Source: Vibrio albus (lineage in GTDB: Bacteria > Pseudomonadota > Gammaproteobacteria > Enterobacterales > Vibrionaceae). From it: a stretch of 64,000 bases of DNA. The position numbers and the translations under genes are program-made. Under the pieces are notes generated by a model. The model saw nothing but the letters and a program-made list of their open reading frames with translations, was not told where the DNA came from and did no database searches. Where the stretch lies: assembly GCF_003144035.1 (NCBI RefSeq), contig NZ_QFWT01000002.1, forward strand, positions 496,001 to 560,000, in the 5' to 3' direction. Of the stretch, positions 40,006-50,198 are shown one piece after another. The first letter of the stretch is position 1. The number at the start of each line of letters is the position of its first letter.

Positions 40006-41088
40006 TTAACGCACCTTCAAGGTTGCCAGTCCAATCAGAACCAGAACAATAGAAATGATCCAGAAACGGACGATAACCCGTGGTTCCGGCCAGCCTTTCA
40101 GCTCATAGTGGTGATGAATAGGTGCCATGCGAAATACGCGCTGGCCACGCAGCTTGTAAGAGCCGACCTGCAGGATCACCGACACGGTTTCCATCACAAA
40201 CACACCGCCCATGATCACCAGAATAAACTCCTGACGCACCAGTACAGCGATGATACCCAGCGCACCACCCAGTGCCAGAGAACCCACATCACCCATAAAC
40301 ACCTGTGCCGGATAGGTGTTAAACCAAAGGAAACCCAGTCCTGCACCGACCATGGCCGTACAGACAATCACCAATTCGCTGGTGAGCGGGATATAAGGAA
40401 TACTCAGGTATTCTGCATAGTTCACGTTGCCGGTGGCCCAGGCAATAACCGCAAAGGCCGCCGATACCAATACTGTCGGCATAATCGCCAGGCCATCCAG
40501 GCCATCAGTCAGGTTAACCGCGTTACTGGTGCCCACAATCACAAAGTAAGTCAGAATGATATAAAACAGCCCCAGTTGTGGCATCACATCCTTGAAGAAA
40601 GGCACCACCAGCTGAGTCACCGCCGTATCCTTACCATAAGCATACAGGCCGAAAGCCACCAGAAGGGCGATAACCGACTGCCAGAAATATTTCCAGCGCG
40701 CTATCAAACCCGCCGGATCTTTCCGCACAACCTTACGGTAGTCATCCACAAAGCCAACCGCACCATACCCCCCCAGAACGGCCAGTACCGTCCAGACATA
40801 CGGGTTACTCAGATCCGCCCAGAGCAGCGTGGTAATAAAGATTGCCCCAAGGATCATCACGCCCCCCATGGTCGGGGTACCGCGTTTACTGAAATGGGAT
40901 TCAGGACCGTCATGACGGACAACCTGTCCGATTTGCAGCATTTGCAGACGCTCAATCAGACGAGGTCCCATCCATAAAGATAAACTCAACGCGGTCAGGA
41001 TGCTGATGATTGCCCGAAAAGACAGGTATTCAAACAACCGGAAAAATGAGAAAGATGGCTGTAACAGCTCAGCGAGCCAAATAATCAT
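40006..41088 (-). CDS. mraY: Phospho-N-acetylmuramoyl-pentapeptide transferase
   Basis: Forms lipid I by transferring phospho-MurNAc-pentapeptide to undecaprenyl phosphate. 360 residues, about ten TM segments. Catalytic and Mg-binding loops: [10 protein letters not shown] near residue 70, [10 protein letters not shown] near 112 (DD motif), [17 protein letters not shown] near 190 and [17 protein letters not shown] near 325 (HHH). Overlaps murF by four bases. Confidence 0.97.
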   Translation of the reverse strand: MIIWLAELLQPSFSFFRLFEYLSFRAIISILTALSLSLWMGPRLIERLQMLQIGQVVRHDGPESHFSKRGTPTMGGVMILGAIFITTLLWADLSNPYVWTVLAVLGGYGAVGFVDDYRKVVRKDPAGLIARWKYFWQSVIALLVAFGLYAYGKDTAVTQLVVPFFKDVMPQLGLFYIILTYFVIVGTSNAVNLTDGLDGLAIMPTVLVSAAFAVIAWATGNVNYAEYLSIPYIPLTSELVIVCTAMVGAGLGFLWFNTYPAQVFMGDVGSLALGGALGIIAVLVRQEFILVIMGGVFVMETVSVILQVGSYKLRGQRVFRMAPIHHHYELKGWPEPRVIVRFWIISIVLVLIGLATLKVR

Positions 41089-42446
41089 TGATGTTTCTCC
41101 TTCAAAGCAGTGGCAATGTTGCTCATACGGGCACTGTTTGCCCCTTTTACCAACAAAGTGTGCTCTTGACCTGCCCGCTGCGCCAGTTGCTGCCCGATAA
41201 ACGCGAGCAGCGCATTATGGTCAGTAAAATGGTGTCCGTGGCAGATATCACTTATCACTTTTGTGTCATCACCATAGGTGAGCACATAATCAAATTCGAA
41301 TGGGGCAGCATATTCCCCGAGTTGCCGGTGAAGTTCAAGGCTTTCATCCCCTAACTCGGCCATATAACCCAAAATTAGCCATTTAACGCCTGAATAGGAA
41401 GCCAACAGATCAACTGCGGCTTTCATGGCGGGAACACTGGCATTGTAGCTGTCATCAATCAGACGTACCGAATCAGACAGAGAAATCACCTCTCCCCGCC
41501 CCTTAATGCCAGAGGTACTCTTCAGGCCTGACACTATTTCAGGTAACGAGGTGCCAATACTAGCGGCCAACGCAGCTGCTGCAACCGCGTTCGATACATT
41601 ATGCTTACCGATAACGGTCAGTTGAATGCACTGACTTCCCTGCGGGGTATGCAGACAAAAATCAGCCTGTCCGGAAGCGTTCAATACAATATCGCTGGCA
41701 AAGTAATCAGCCTCCGGACTCTCCATAGAGAAGGTAACCACTTTTTTTCCATCCAAGACATCCTGCCACAATGCGTCTCCCTGACTATCCAGGTTCACAA
41801 TGGCAACGCCCTCTTCAGGTAATCCCTGATAAATCTCACCTTTGGCCTGTTTCACCCCGTCAAGAGAGCCGAACCCTTCCAGATGAGCCGCCGCCACATT
41901 ATTCACCAGAGCAACCGAAGGCTTGACCAAATTGGCAGTATAAGCAATTTCCCCTAAATGATTGGCTCCCAGCTCAATCACTGCATAGTCGTGCTCTGGC
42001 TGGCAACGCAATAATGTCAGCGGCACACCGATATCATTATTGAAGTTCCCCGCTGTATACAAAACCTTCCCTTTCTGGCTAAGAATGGTGGCCAGCATCT
42101 CTTTTACCGTGGTCTTACCGCAACTGCCGGTAATTGCCAACGTTTTGATATCACAGGACTGATGAACAAAAGACGCCAGTTGCCCGAGAGCAATTCTGCT
42201 GTCAGTCACCACCAGTTGGGGTAAATCCACATCTAATTCTTTTTCGACCAGTAACGCACCAGCCCCTTCTTCCTTTGCCTGCTGGCAAAAATTATGGGCA
42301 TCAAAGCGTTCACCTTTTAGGGCAACAAACAAAGCCCCTGGCTCAATGACTCTGGTATCGGTTGAAACACTGTCAATCGGTTTATCCGCACCAATCAGCC
42401 TGGCATCAAGAAAAGCACTGATCTGACTCAGTGAAGTGTTTATCAT
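41085..42446 (-). CDS. murF: UDP-MurNAc-tripeptide--D-alanyl-D-alanine ligase
   Basis: Adds D-Ala-D-Ala to complete the pentapeptide. 453 residues. P-loop [16 protein letters not shown] near residue 105, then [17 protein letters not shown] near 133, [12 protein letters not shown] near 155 and [14 protein letters not shown] near 325. It overlaps murE and mraY by four bases on each side, in the canonical order. Confidence 0.96.
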   Translation of the reverse strand: MINTSLSQISAFLDARLIGADKPIDSVSTDTRVIEPGALFVALKGERFDAHNFCQQAKEEGAGALLVEKELDVDLPQLVVTDSRIALGQLASFVHQSCDIKTLAITGSCGKTTVKEMLATILSQKGKVLYTAGNFNNDIGVPLTLLRCQPEHDYAVIELGANHLGEIAYTANLVKPSVALVNNVAAAHLEGFGSLDGVKQAKGEIYQGLPEEGVAIVNLDSQGDALWQDVLDGKKVVTFSMESPEADYFASDIVLNASGQADFCLHTPQGSQCIQLTVIGKHNVSNAVAAAALAASIGTSLPEIVSGLKSTSGIKGRGEVISLSDSVRLIDDSYNASVPAMKAAVDLLASYSGVKWLILGYMAELGDESLELHRQLGEYAAPFEFDYVLTYGDDTKVISDICHGHHFTDHNALLAFIGQQLAQRAGQEHTLLVKGANSARMSNIATALKEKHQ

Positions 42447-43927
42447 TCTGTTATTCCTAAAACTATCATGGACGATTCACGATCGGAGTAGTGAACCGTT
42501 TTATCTCTGAGCACCTGATAATCCTCATGGCCCTTTCCGGCCAGCAAAATGATATCCCGTTCACCGGCACTCTCAACAGCCAGCCTAACGGCATTAAACC
42601 GGTCATGTTCAACAATAGCAGACTCCGGCTTTTGCATGCCCTTCAGCATATCTTTAACAATCAGCGTGGGATCTTCACTACGCGGGTTATCATCCGAGAT
42701 AATCACCCGGTCAGCCAATTGCTCAGCAATCGCCGCCATCATCGGACGCTTACCTGTGTCTCTGTCGCCACCACAACCGCAAATTACCCACAGTTTTCCG
42801 TCACAGTGTACCCGCAATGCCGACAATGCTTTTTCCAGCGCATCCGGCGTATGGGCATAATCGACGACTAATTTCGCTTTTCCCGGTGTCTGAAATAATT
42901 CCATACGACCAATCACTGGCTGCAATTTATCCGCACAGAAAAGCAATGCCTCTTTGTCAAATCCAAGCGCCAGTAAGGTCGCCAGCGCCAGCATCACGTT
43001 AGAAGCGTTAAAGGCACCAATCAAGGGTACATTCAGCTCACCTTTGCCCCAGTAACCATCCAGAGAAACCGCAATCCCACTGTCCGAATACACCACTTGT
43101 TCCGCCCATAAGGCTTTATCATGAGTTTGTGGGGTTCTTAACGAAACGGCGACCGCTTCAGTGGTTCCCTGTAGCCATTGAGCACCGATCTCATCGTCGG
43201 CATTAATGATGGCATGTCGGCACTGGTGCTGTTCAAACAATGAGAGTTTTGCCTGAGCATATTCTTCCATGGTGCCATGATAGTCGAGGTGATCCCGACT
43301 CAGGTTAGTGAATACGCCAGCCGAAAAATCAAGCGCTTTGACCCGCCCCTGAACCAGCCCGTGAGAAGAAACTTCCAACGCGGTGTACTCTGCCCCCTGT
43401 TGAGATAACGTACTCAGTGTTTTCTGAATATCTACGGCACTGCCTGTGGTATTTGCCGCCGGCTGTAGATCGGATAAAAAACCGTTCCCCGTAGTACCCA
43501 TAACCGCAGCAGATTGACCTAGCAGATTAATCCATTGAGCAATCAGCTGAGTGATCGTTGTTTTACCGTTAGTGCCGGTGACTGCGATGAACTGAGAGTT
43601 GCACTGATATAATCTACCGGCCAGTTCAGAAAGGCTCTGGTTGAGTTCCCGGATATAGATCACCGGAACCTCTTTGTGAAATTCAAATGAGGCGTGAGGA
43701 TGTTGAGTGCATGCTTCTGCAATGACGGCATTAGCACCATTTTCTATCGCTTTCGCTATAAATGAACGCCCATCCACCGCATGGCCGATAACAGCCACAA
43801 ACGTTGTCCCTTTTTTGACTTTCCGGCTATCCAGCTCCAACTCGCAGACCTGAACTGACTTCAGTCTTTCATCTTCCAGGGCAACCCAGGGAGACAACAG
43901 TGACATCAGGCTAATTGTGTTCACCAT
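42443..43927 (-). CDS. murE: UDP-MurNAc-dipeptide--meso-diaminopimelate ligase
   Basis: Adds meso-DAP to UDP-MurNAc-L-Ala-D-Glu. About 494 residues. P-loop [16 protein letters not shown] near residue 110, and [11 protein letters not shown] near 407. The DNPR motif is diagnostic of DAP specificity. I chose ATG 43927 because GAGGAA lies just upstream; another in-frame ATG is at 43939. Cytoplasmic. Eight or more bases downstream of ftsI, before murF. Confidence 0.95.
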   Translation of the reverse strand: MVNTISLMSLLSPWVALEDERLKSVQVCELELDSRKVKKGTTFVAVIGHAVDGRSFIAKAIENGANAVIAEACTQHPHASFEFHKEVPVIYIRELNQSLSELAGRLYQCNSQFIAVTGTNGKTTITQLIAQWINLLGQSAAVMGTTGNGFLSDLQPAANTTGSAVDIQKTLSTLSQQGAEYTALEVSSHGLVQGRVKALDFSAGVFTNLSRDHLDYHGTMEEYAQAKLSLFEQHQCRHAIINADDEIGAQWLQGTTEAVAVSLRTPQTHDKALWAEQVVYSDSGIAVSLDGYWGKGELNVPLIGAFNASNVMLALATLLALGFDKEALLFCADKLQPVIGRMELFQTPGKAKLVVDYAHTPDALEKALSALRVHCDGKLWVICGCGGDRDTGKRPMMAAIAEQLADRVIISDDNPRSEDPTLIVKDMLKGMQKPESAIVEHDRFNAVRLAVESAGERDIILLAGKGHEDYQVLRDKTVHYSDRESSMIVLGITE

Positions 43928-43947
43928 CTTGTTCCTCATTTTTATAC

Positions 43948-45687
43948 TTATTTTGCATCCGGTGCCACGTTCAGCAACTGCAGTGTCGCCTTCATGACCT
44001 CGGAAAATACGGGACCGGCAACTTTACCACCATAATAGTCATCCCCCTGAGGCTCGTTTACCACAACGACCATCGCAACTTTAGGGTTGCTCACCGGAGC
44101 AACGCCGGCCACGAGCGCGACATATTCATCACTATAACCACCAGCCGTTGCTTTACGGGATGTACCGGTTTTGGCGGCAACACGATAACCTGGCACAGCT
44201 GCACGGGTCGCAGTTCCGCCTTTTTGCGTTACCGTCTCCATCATATCCAGCACTCGTTTCGTATTTTGCTGACCGACAACCTGTACCGGTGTCATTTTCT
44301 CATCATCTTTGATGATACGCAGAGGGCGGAATAGCCCATAACTTCCCAGCGTAGCATAAGCATGAGCAAGTTGAACTGGCGTCACTGAAATGCCATAGCC
44401 AAACGCCAGTGTGGCAATTTCAAAAGGAGACCAGCGTCGACGGTCGGGAAACAAGCCAATAGTCTCACCCAGTAGATTAATGCCGCTGGTTGATCCAAAC
44501 CCAACCGAGCTATACATCCCCAGCAACGCCTGCAAAGGCATGCCTAAAGCCAGTTTCGCCACCCCGATATTACTCGATTTTTTGATAATGGTGGTCAGAT
44601 CGGCTTTCCCTATCCGTGACGAGTCCCGTACTCGGCTACCGCCAATCTGCATAATGCCATTGCCGGTATCAATGATCGTATTTTCATCTGCCGTCCCGTT
44701 CTCCAACGCCGCCAGCACAACAAAAGGCTTCATCGTCGAGCCGGGCTCCATCGCATCAGTAATGGTTCGGTTACGCATCCGGAAGCTTTGCAGGTCAGAG
44801 CGGTTATTCGGGTTGTAAGACGGTGCATTCACCATCGCCAGAACTTCACCGGTATCAATATCAATCGTCACGATAGAGCCGGACGTTGCTCTGTAGTCAG
44901 CAACGGCCTGCTTAATGGCACGGTACGAAATCGCCTGTAAACGCTGGTCTATCGTCAGTTTAAGCGGTTTACCCTGCTCACGTTCTTCCAGAGAAATGTT
45001 TTCAACAACCCGGCCAAAGCGGTCTTTCCGAATGGTTCGTTTTCCGGCTTCTCCTGACAACCAGCCGTCATAGCGGTTTTCCACCCCTTCCAGCCCATGC
45101 CCGTCAATTCCGGTCACACCGATCACATGAGCACTGACTTCCCCGGATGGGTAATAGCGACGAGATTCGTTGTTCAGGCCTATACCAGCCAGATCCAGCG
45201 CCTTGATATAGTTAGCCATAGCCGGACTGACCTGACGCTGGAGATAAATAAACCGACGACTACGGTTAGTCTCAATGCGTTTAAGCAAATCCTGGCGGTC
45301 AAGGCCAAGAACATCCGCCAATGCGTACCAACGCTGCTTCTCTTCCAGTCCACCATGTTTGAAAATGGCCACAGGATCCGCCCATACCGCCTGGACCGGT
45401 ACACTTACGGCCAGAGGCTCATCATGACGATCAGAGATAATTCCCCGGGCAGAGGGAAGTGATTTAACCCGGACAGAACGCATATCGCCCTGGCGAATAA
45501 GTTGATCTGGCTGAATCACCTGAATATAGGCAACCCGTCCGACAAGAGTGGCAAAGGCAAGAAACACAAAGGAGAGAATGACGTAAAAACGCCAACGAAT
45601 CAGTGTATTGCTTTCTTCTGCAACCACTCGTTGATTGGTGCTTTTTTGGGGTGCCGTTTTCTTTCCGGCTTTTTTATTACGCATCAT
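43948..45687 (-). CDS. ftsI: FtsI (penicillin-binding protein 3), septal transpeptidase
   Basis: Class B PBP that crosslinks septal peptidoglycan. 579 residues. A short basic cytoplasmic tail precedes one TM segment (residues about 32-52). The pedestal domain starts [20 protein letters not shown]. The transpeptidase motifs are EPGSTMKPF (SxxK, near residue 305), KKSSNIG (SxN, near 362) and AKTGTSRKA (KTG, near 495). Overlaps the ftsL stop by four bases. Confidence 0.97.
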   Translation of the reverse strand: MMRNKKAGKKTAPQKSTNQRVVAEESNTLIRWRFYVILSFVFLAFATLVGRVAYIQVIQPDQLIRQGDMRSVRVKSLPSARGIISDRHDEPLAVSVPVQAVWADPVAIFKHGGLEEKQRWYALADVLGLDRQDLLKRIETNRSRRFIYLQRQVSPAMANYIKALDLAGIGLNNESRRYYPSGEVSAHVIGVTGIDGHGLEGVENRYDGWLSGEAGKRTIRKDRFGRVVENISLEEREQGKPLKLTIDQRLQAISYRAIKQAVADYRATSGSIVTIDIDTGEVLAMVNAPSYNPNNRSDLQSFRMRNRTITDAMEPGSTMKPFVVLAALENGTADENTIIDTGNGIMQIGGSRVRDSSRIGKADLTTIIKKSSNIGVAKLALGMPLQALLGMYSSVGFGSTSGINLLGETIGLFPDRRRWSPFEIATLAFGYGISVTPVQLAHAYATLGSYGLFRPLRIIKDDEKMTPVQVVGQQNTKRVLDMMETVTQKGGTATRAAVPGYRVAAKTGTSRKATAGGYSDEYVALVAGVAPVSNPKVAMVVVVNEPQGDDYYGGKVAGPVFSEVMKATLQLLNVAPDAK

Positions 45688-46025
45688 TTCAGTGAAATCA
45701 CAACTTCTTTATCCGGATCCGGCCGCTTCATCTCCAGCTCTGCAATGGCCATTTTCTGTACCCGGGTATGCTCTGACAACGCATTCTCCTCTAACAGCAA
45801 GTTCCGCCACTCTTCATCCAGACGCTCACGCTCCAACAGAGTCGTATCCTTAACCGTAATCACCTGCCGGGTATGGTGCGTCACAAACACGACCGCCATC
45901 GCGGTAAAAAAGATCAAAACCAGCATCAGCAACGGCAAGCGCCCTACCGATAACAAATCCAGCAGAATAATTTTAGCTAAATTGGGCTTTTGGGTTGCCA
46001 TGATCTTTTTACTATCCGAACTCAC
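45684..46025 (-). CDS. ftsL: Cell division protein FtsL
   Basis: Small bitopic divisome protein that pairs with FtsB. 113 residues if the GTG at 46025 is used, 105 from ATG 46001. One TM segment near residues 29-51 (LPLLMLVLIFFTAMAVVFVT). It is followed by the periplasmic coiled coil with the FtsL motif LDEEWRNLLLEENALSEHTRV. Lies between rsmH and ftsI. Confidence 0.93.
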   Translation of the reverse strand: MSSDSKKIMATQKPNLAKIILLDLLSVGRLPLLMLVLIFFTAMAVVFVTHHTRQVITVKDTTLLERERLDEEWRNLLLEENALSEHTRVQKMAIAELEMKRPDPDKEVVISLK

Positions 46026-46054
46026 CTGTTGAGCTTCATCGTACCTGATTATGG

Positions 46055-47011
46055 TTACAGCTTTTCTGCAATACGCAGAACCGAGCTTCTGGAACGGCTG
46101 TTAAGCTCGATTTCCTGCTTTGACGGCTTAATGGCTTTGCCTACCGTTTTCAGGGCCGCGCTACCCAGCTCTTTTATCTGATCTTCAGTTAAAGGAATAC
46201 CATGAGGCACTTCAGGTCCTTTGCTCTCTTTACGCATAAAGCGTTTGACCATCCGGTCTTCCAGAGAGTGGAAGCTGATCACCGACAGACGGCCACCCCG
46301 AGCCAGTATTTTCAGAGCCCCTTTCAGTGCCGTATCTATCTCTTCCAGCTCACTGTTAATGTAAATACGAATGGCCTGGAAACTGCGTGTCGCCGGGTGC
46401 TTTTTCTTCTCCCGGAACGGAGAAACATCCGAGATTAGCTTAGCCAGCTGACTGGTCCGCGTCAGCGGTTCTTTCTCTTCATCCTCACGGTGCTCAACAA
46501 TTGCACGGGCAATACGCCAGGCAAAACGCTCTTCCCCAAACTCTTTCAGCACCCAGCTAATGTCCTCTGCATCGGCCTCCTGCAGCCACTCAGCCGCAGA
46601 CACGCCAGAGGTTGGGTCCATACGCATATCCAGAGGTCCGTCCTTCATAAAACTGAACCCTCGCTCCGCATCATCCAACTGAGGTGAAGAAACGCCAAGA
46701 TCCAGCAGCACACCGTCGACTTTACCCGCGATACCATACTCTTCTGCGTATTCAGCAATCCCGGAAAAAGGACCATGAATAATCGTGAAACGCGGATCGT
46801 CGATTTTTCCTGCCTCATCAATTGCAGTCGGATCCCGGTCGATACTGTACAAGCGGCCACCTTCTCCCAGTTGAGAAAGGATCTGACGACTGTGACCACC
46901 TCTGCCGAATGTCCCGTCGATATAAATACCATCGGATTTGATTGCCAGCCCCTCTATTGATTCATGCAAAAGAACAGAGATATGTTGGAAAGATTCAGTC
47001 ATGGTGTGCAC
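46055..47011 (-). CDS. rsmH: 16S rRNA (cytosine1402-N4)-methyltransferase
   Basis: Methylates N4 of C1402 of 16S rRNA with SAM; RsmI, encoded about 10 kb away, modifies the ribose of the same base. 318 residues from GTG 47011; ATG 47002 is an alternative. [13 protein letters not shown] at the start, [16 protein letters not shown] near residue 33 (SAM loop), [20 protein letters not shown] near 103 and [18 protein letters not shown] near 210. In most relatives mraZ lies immediately upstream; it is absent here. Confidence 0.95.
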   Translation of the reverse strand: MHTMTESFQHISVLLHESIEGLAIKSDGIYIDGTFGRGGHSRQILSQLGEGGRLYSIDRDPTAIDEAGKIDDPRFTIIHGPFSGIAEYAEEYGIAGKVDGVLLDLGVSSPQLDDAERGFSFMKDGPLDMRMDPTSGVSAAEWLQEADAEDISWVLKEFGEERFAWRIARAIVEHREDEEKEPLTRTSQLAKLISDVSPFREKKKHPATRSFQAIRIYINSELEEIDTALKGALKILARGGRLSVISFHSLEDRMVKRFMRKESKGPEVPHGIPLTEDQIKELGSAALKTVGKAIKPSKQEIELNSRSRSSVLRIAEKL

Positions 47012-47235
47012 TCATTTTCCCCAGAAGGGCCTAGTTAATCAGTTAGATTATTGTATTTGTCGGTAAGAGACCAGAATGCAGCTCACCCTGCGGGTAAATT
47101 CTCTGTCAATACTGGCAGTGTTCTCACACTCTTGCCGCTTAATAAACAAAAAACCACTGCTGCTATGTCACCGCAAACAACAGTGTTGTATTACAGTGAA
47201 CAAAAGTATGGCAGTGGGCAAAATAATAACTCATA

Positions 47236-47244
47236 AGTATACCA
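47236..47244 (-). promoter_or_regulatory. Possible extended -10 promoter for the dcw cluster
   Basis: The minus strand reads TGGTATACT, an extended -10 (TGn plus TATACT), about 225 bp upstream of rsmH. No good -35 is seen. No run of TGGG-type MraZ boxes is visible, consistent with the missing mraZ. Confidence 0.35.
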
Positions 47245-47299
47245 CAACAAGCTTCTGGTCGAGTACCAGCAATTCCTAAACCTCCTGTGGCTCAAAATG

Positions 47300-48577
47300 C
47301 TATCCCTCCTGATACGCTTCCTGTACTGCGACGTTATCAGAGTCAGCGGAGGCGGCCTCTTCAAAGGCTTTCAGGCGCTTGTAAATGGACAGAAGCTCAA
47401 CAATCGTCGTCCAGGAGTTCACCAGATACTGAAAAGAGCTTTCAACCTGATTAAAGGCATTCAGAATGCGCTGCATCACTCCAAGCGTAAATGCCCCAGC
47501 CACAATAGACGGTGCCAGCGCTATCATAGGCACAAAAGCACCAAACTGAAGATAACCATACCGCACGACATTGAAATACACATAGTGAAGGTAAAGTTTG
47601 AAATAATTATGTCGGACATTGCTGAACAGTTCAGACAATGTCACCGGCTGAGCCCGATGCTCATTGTCCTCACCATAAACGAGCTCTTTACGGTAAGCCG
47701 CTTCGACTTTCTGATTCTTAAACTCAAGCCCCGGAAGCTTCACCCCGGCCATAGCCAGAAGTAATGTACCAAAAATAGACCACAAAATAGCGACAAACAC
47801 CAGGGCCTGCGGCACTTCGCCGATAAGAGGCAATGATTTCACATGCCCGGACAATCCCCATAAAATAGGCAGAAACGCTATCAGTGTCATAATAGAGTTC
47901 AGAAAACTCACGCCAAGGCTTTCTATAATAGAGGCAAAGCGCATAGTATCTTCCTGAATACGCTGTGAAGCCCCTTCGATATGCCGGACCTGAGCCCATT
48001 TGGAGGTATAGTAGTCTGTCATTGCGGTACGCCAGCGAAATACGTAATGACTGACAAAAAAGGAGTTACAGACCGCGACCATAATGGCAACCATCAGGAT
48101 CACCATCACGGTAGACAATTCGGAATAGAACTCATCCAGCGTGATACTGTTGGGGGAGGATAACGCTTTCTGGATCAGGTTATAAAAATCCCCGTACCAC
48201 TCATTCAGCATGACACTCACTTCCACCTGAAACCAGGTAATAAAGACGATCAGAGCTGAACCAACCACCGACCATTTAGCCCACTTCTGCTTACCCAGTT
48301 TTATCCAACAGCCGATAAACAACACATAACAGATTGCCATATACTGGTACAGCCAGGCATTTACCGCTGTCTCTGTTGATAACTGAAACTGAACTCGGGC
48401 TGCCGTAGGGGCATCGGCGGCTAGTTGGGCGGGGTATTCTATTCCAACCCAGGAAGCCAGACTTAAATCTCCCCCCATCCCCTGAATAGCGGCATACCAG
48501 CCGATGACACATAACAATGACCAGAAAGCGAAACTGAAAAAGAATAACTTAGGCTTTGGAAAAAACGACTCAAACAC
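47300..48577 (-). CDS. sbmA: SbmA/BacA-family peptide transporter
   Basis: Inner-membrane proton-driven importer of peptides (microcins, proline-rich peptides, bleomycin) in E. coli. 425 residues, about seven to eight TM segments. MFESFFPKPKLFFFSFAFWSL at the start, FVSHYVFRWRTAMTDYY near residue 175, RHIEGASQRIQEDTMRFAS near 200, GVKLPGLEFKNQKVEAAYRKE near 285 and INSWTT-like VNSWTTIVELLSIYKRL near the end align closely with E. coli SbmA. It occupies the space between rsmH and rnpB where mraZ would be expected. Confidence 0.92.
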   Translation of the reverse strand: MFESFFPKPKLFFFSFAFWSLLCVIGWYAAIQGMGGDLSLASWVGIEYPAQLAADAPTAARVQFQLSTETAVNAWLYQYMAICYVLFIGCWIKLGKQKWAKWSVVGSALIVFITWFQVEVSVMLNEWYGDFYNLIQKALSSPNSITLDEFYSELSTVMVILMVAIMVAVCNSFFVSHYVFRWRTAMTDYYTSKWAQVRHIEGASQRIQEDTMRFASIIESLGVSFLNSIMTLIAFLPILWGLSGHVKSLPLIGEVPQALVFVAILWSIFGTLLLAMAGVKLPGLEFKNQKVEAAYRKELVYGEDNEHRAQPVTLSELFSNVRHNYFKLYLHYVYFNVVRYGYLQFGAFVPMIALAPSIVAGAFTLGVMQRILNAFNQVESSFQYLVNSWTTIVELLSIYKRLKAFEEAASADSDNVAVQEAYQEG

Positions 48578-48748
48578 GACTTATGCTCCTGAAAAACAGC
48601 CATAACAACACAACATACTGTATCAGCAATAGTGACAGCATATTTTCAGAAGGGTTCAATAACAAGGGATGGTCTGGCGAAAAATTCGACACAGCAGAAG
48701 TCAATATGGCGGAAGATATGGAATAAACAGAAACAGTAAGCTAAGCCC

Positions 48749-48863
48749 CAAAAGAAAAGGTGTTGATTCCTAAAGCCAAATGTACCGTTTTGTGTAGCAA
48801 AGTTGGTGTAACAACAAGCACAAAAATCATATTTAACTTAGCAATCAACACCTTATTGAGTAA
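48749..48863 (-). pseudogene. Decayed 5' end of a related integrase gene plus its rnpB-proximal leader
   Basis: Read on the minus strand, this stretch aligns with 56550-56664, the leader and first ~15 codons of the intact integrase. The shared order is CCCCTTA, CTAAG, a TTTGCTACAC box, GTACATT and ACCTTT, with small indels and roughly 70 percent identity by eye. The start codon is lost and a TAG falls after about 15 codons. Similarity stops there. It is best explained as the scar of an earlier integration at the same site. Confidence 0.6.
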
Positions 48864-49010
48864 GGGGAACTGACCTGTAAGCCGGGTTCTGTACCGCTAA
48901 CGCGGTGGTAGCCATTCGTCTAGGCCAGCAATCGCTCACTGGCTCAAGCAACCTACCCGCCCCCTAACGCGAGCCACGCTGTGTGGGGGCCTATTTGGTC
49001 TTGCTCCGGG
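48861..49010 (-). pseudogene. Duplicated 3' fragment of rnpB (attachment-site repeat, left)
   Basis: A 150-bp stretch identical to 56662-56811 except for one base (A at 48899 against G at 56700). It corresponds to the last ~147 nucleotides of RNase P RNA. Right of 49010 it diverges at once (CTTTTAACTC against TGGAGTTTAC), so it lacks the 5' two thirds of rnpB and is not functional. It marks the left end of the integrated element. Confidence 0.93.
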
Positions 49011-49061
49011 CTTTTAACTCCGGGTAATCACTGTGTCTTAAACATACCGAACCCGACCTGC

Positions 49062-49095
49062 GTGTAGCAAATCGTGTAGCAAACGGTGTAGCAAA
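49062..49095 (+). repeat. Three tandem GTGTAGCAAA motifs, likely integrase arm sites
   Basis: GTGTAGCAAA occurs at 49062-49071, 49074-49083 and 49086-49095, exactly 12 bp apart. The same decamer recurs once at the other end (56597-56606, touching the integrase start) and once in the left scar (48792-48801). End-located short repeats of this kind are typical of tyrosine-recombinase arm binding sites. The rest of 49011-49299 shows no gene. Confidence 0.6.
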
Positions 49096-49299
49096 AAGAC
49101 GGCGCACTTCACAGACAAGAAGACGCCAGCCAGATGGCGCGAATGCTAATGATATCGGCTATAAATGAGCCATAGATTAAAGGCAGGGTAACAGCCACCT
49201 AGCATTAGATATCGCTAATATACAAGCAGAAGGTAGACCGAGAGCCAGCACGTAGCCAGCTTTCAGCCTTTCCTTGTATGTGAGAGCGTTTGCGTTTAG

Positions 49300-49757
49300 C
49301 TACAGCCCTCGTGCAGCTTCAGACGCCAGCTTATCAGCCAGCTCATTGCCAACATTGCCGCTGTGCCCCTTTACCCACTTCACACTTGCTGACGGTCGCT
49401 GTTCACGGAGTTCATCAATGCGCTTCCATAGGTCAACGTTCTTAACAGCTCCCTTGCTTTTCCGCCAGCCCCTAGCTTTCCAGCCATCAAGCCATCAAGC
49501 CACTGATTGTAGCCTTTAACCAGCATGTCGTTGTCAGTGTAGATGATGTCGTTGCCGCTACTGCGTTCGAGACCAGCGATAAGAGCCAGCATCTCACAAC
49601 GGACATTAGTCGTGGTTCCTCCGAAGAGTCGTACCGTATCCTTACAAGTGCCAATTAGATGATGCTCTTTGTCGTAGATTGCGACGCCTACGCCACCTTG
49701 AATGCAGTTACCGTTGTTCGGTGCAGCTCCGTCGGTGTAGATGTGGTGTTCTGTCAT
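49300..49757 (-). pseudogene. rnhA: RNase HI gene broken by an 8-bp tandem duplication
   Basis: RNase HI cuts RNA in RNA-DNA hybrids. The frame starts at ATG 49755-49757 after AAGGAGG, with YTDGAAPNNG, CEMLALIAGLE and YTDNDMLVKGYNQWLDG in frame. At 49483-49498 the octamer GCCATCAA is present twice in tandem. The extra copy shifts the frame, giving a 125-residue product with an unrelated tail. In the next frame the family C-terminus continues perfectly (VKNVDLWKRIDEL, VKWVKGHSGN, NELADKLASEAARGL) to a TAG at 49300-49302. Without one octamer the protein would be 149 residues, normal length. Confidence 0.88.
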
Positions 49758-49963
49758 GCCACCTCCTTCGATATGCTCGAAGCAGAAGCTTTAAGCGTCC
49801 GTTCTAGTGTGTAAACGTGGTGCGTGAGCTGTTCTGCCAGATAAGTAATGTCATTACATGCCTCTGTTGCTGCATCACCTCCTGCACCGAGTTCTCCCCT
49901 TAAGGCATTGTTAACGAGCCACTGAGCAACTTGCTCTAGTTTGGGAAAGAAGCGTTCAGGCAT
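49754..49963 (-). CDS. Small element-encoded protein, unknown function
   Basis: A 69-residue ORF whose stop overlaps the RNase HI start as ATGA, so the two are probably co-translated. It looks helical, with no Cys or TM segment. An AAAGG lies 11 bases upstream of the ATG. I do not recognise it. Overlap with a gene that has a strong ribosome-binding site supports it being real. Confidence 0.5.
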   Translation of the reverse strand: MPERFFPKLEQVAQWLVNNALRGELGAGGDAATEACNDITYLAEQLTHHVYTLERTLKASASSISKEVA

Positions 49964-50198
49964 GAGACGTTTACCTTTCTGCCTGTAGATGGTGTATTGA
50001 TATGGATCTGCTCCTAAGAACAGGCTTTTAGTTAGTTGTAGTTTAATAAGGTTTGTTTCCTTCTGATAAGTCTCTCAGCTACCCGAAGTCCACCCACAGC
50101 CACCCGTCACGCAACCTTAAAGCATTGCTGTGAGCGGAGTAACCGAGAGAACTATCGGAAAGAGACGGGTTAGTGATGTGTAGCTTCGGTACTACGGT

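Noticed and set aside
39937..40977. A 346-residue open frame on the plus strand
   Set aside because: It is antisense to mraY, His/Gln-rich low-complexity in content and has no ribosome-binding site; a shadow of a real gene.
49062..49095. Three regular repeats considered as a CRISPR array
   Set aside because: Repeats are only 10 bp with 2-bp gaps and there are no spacers or cas genes; integrase arm sites fit better.
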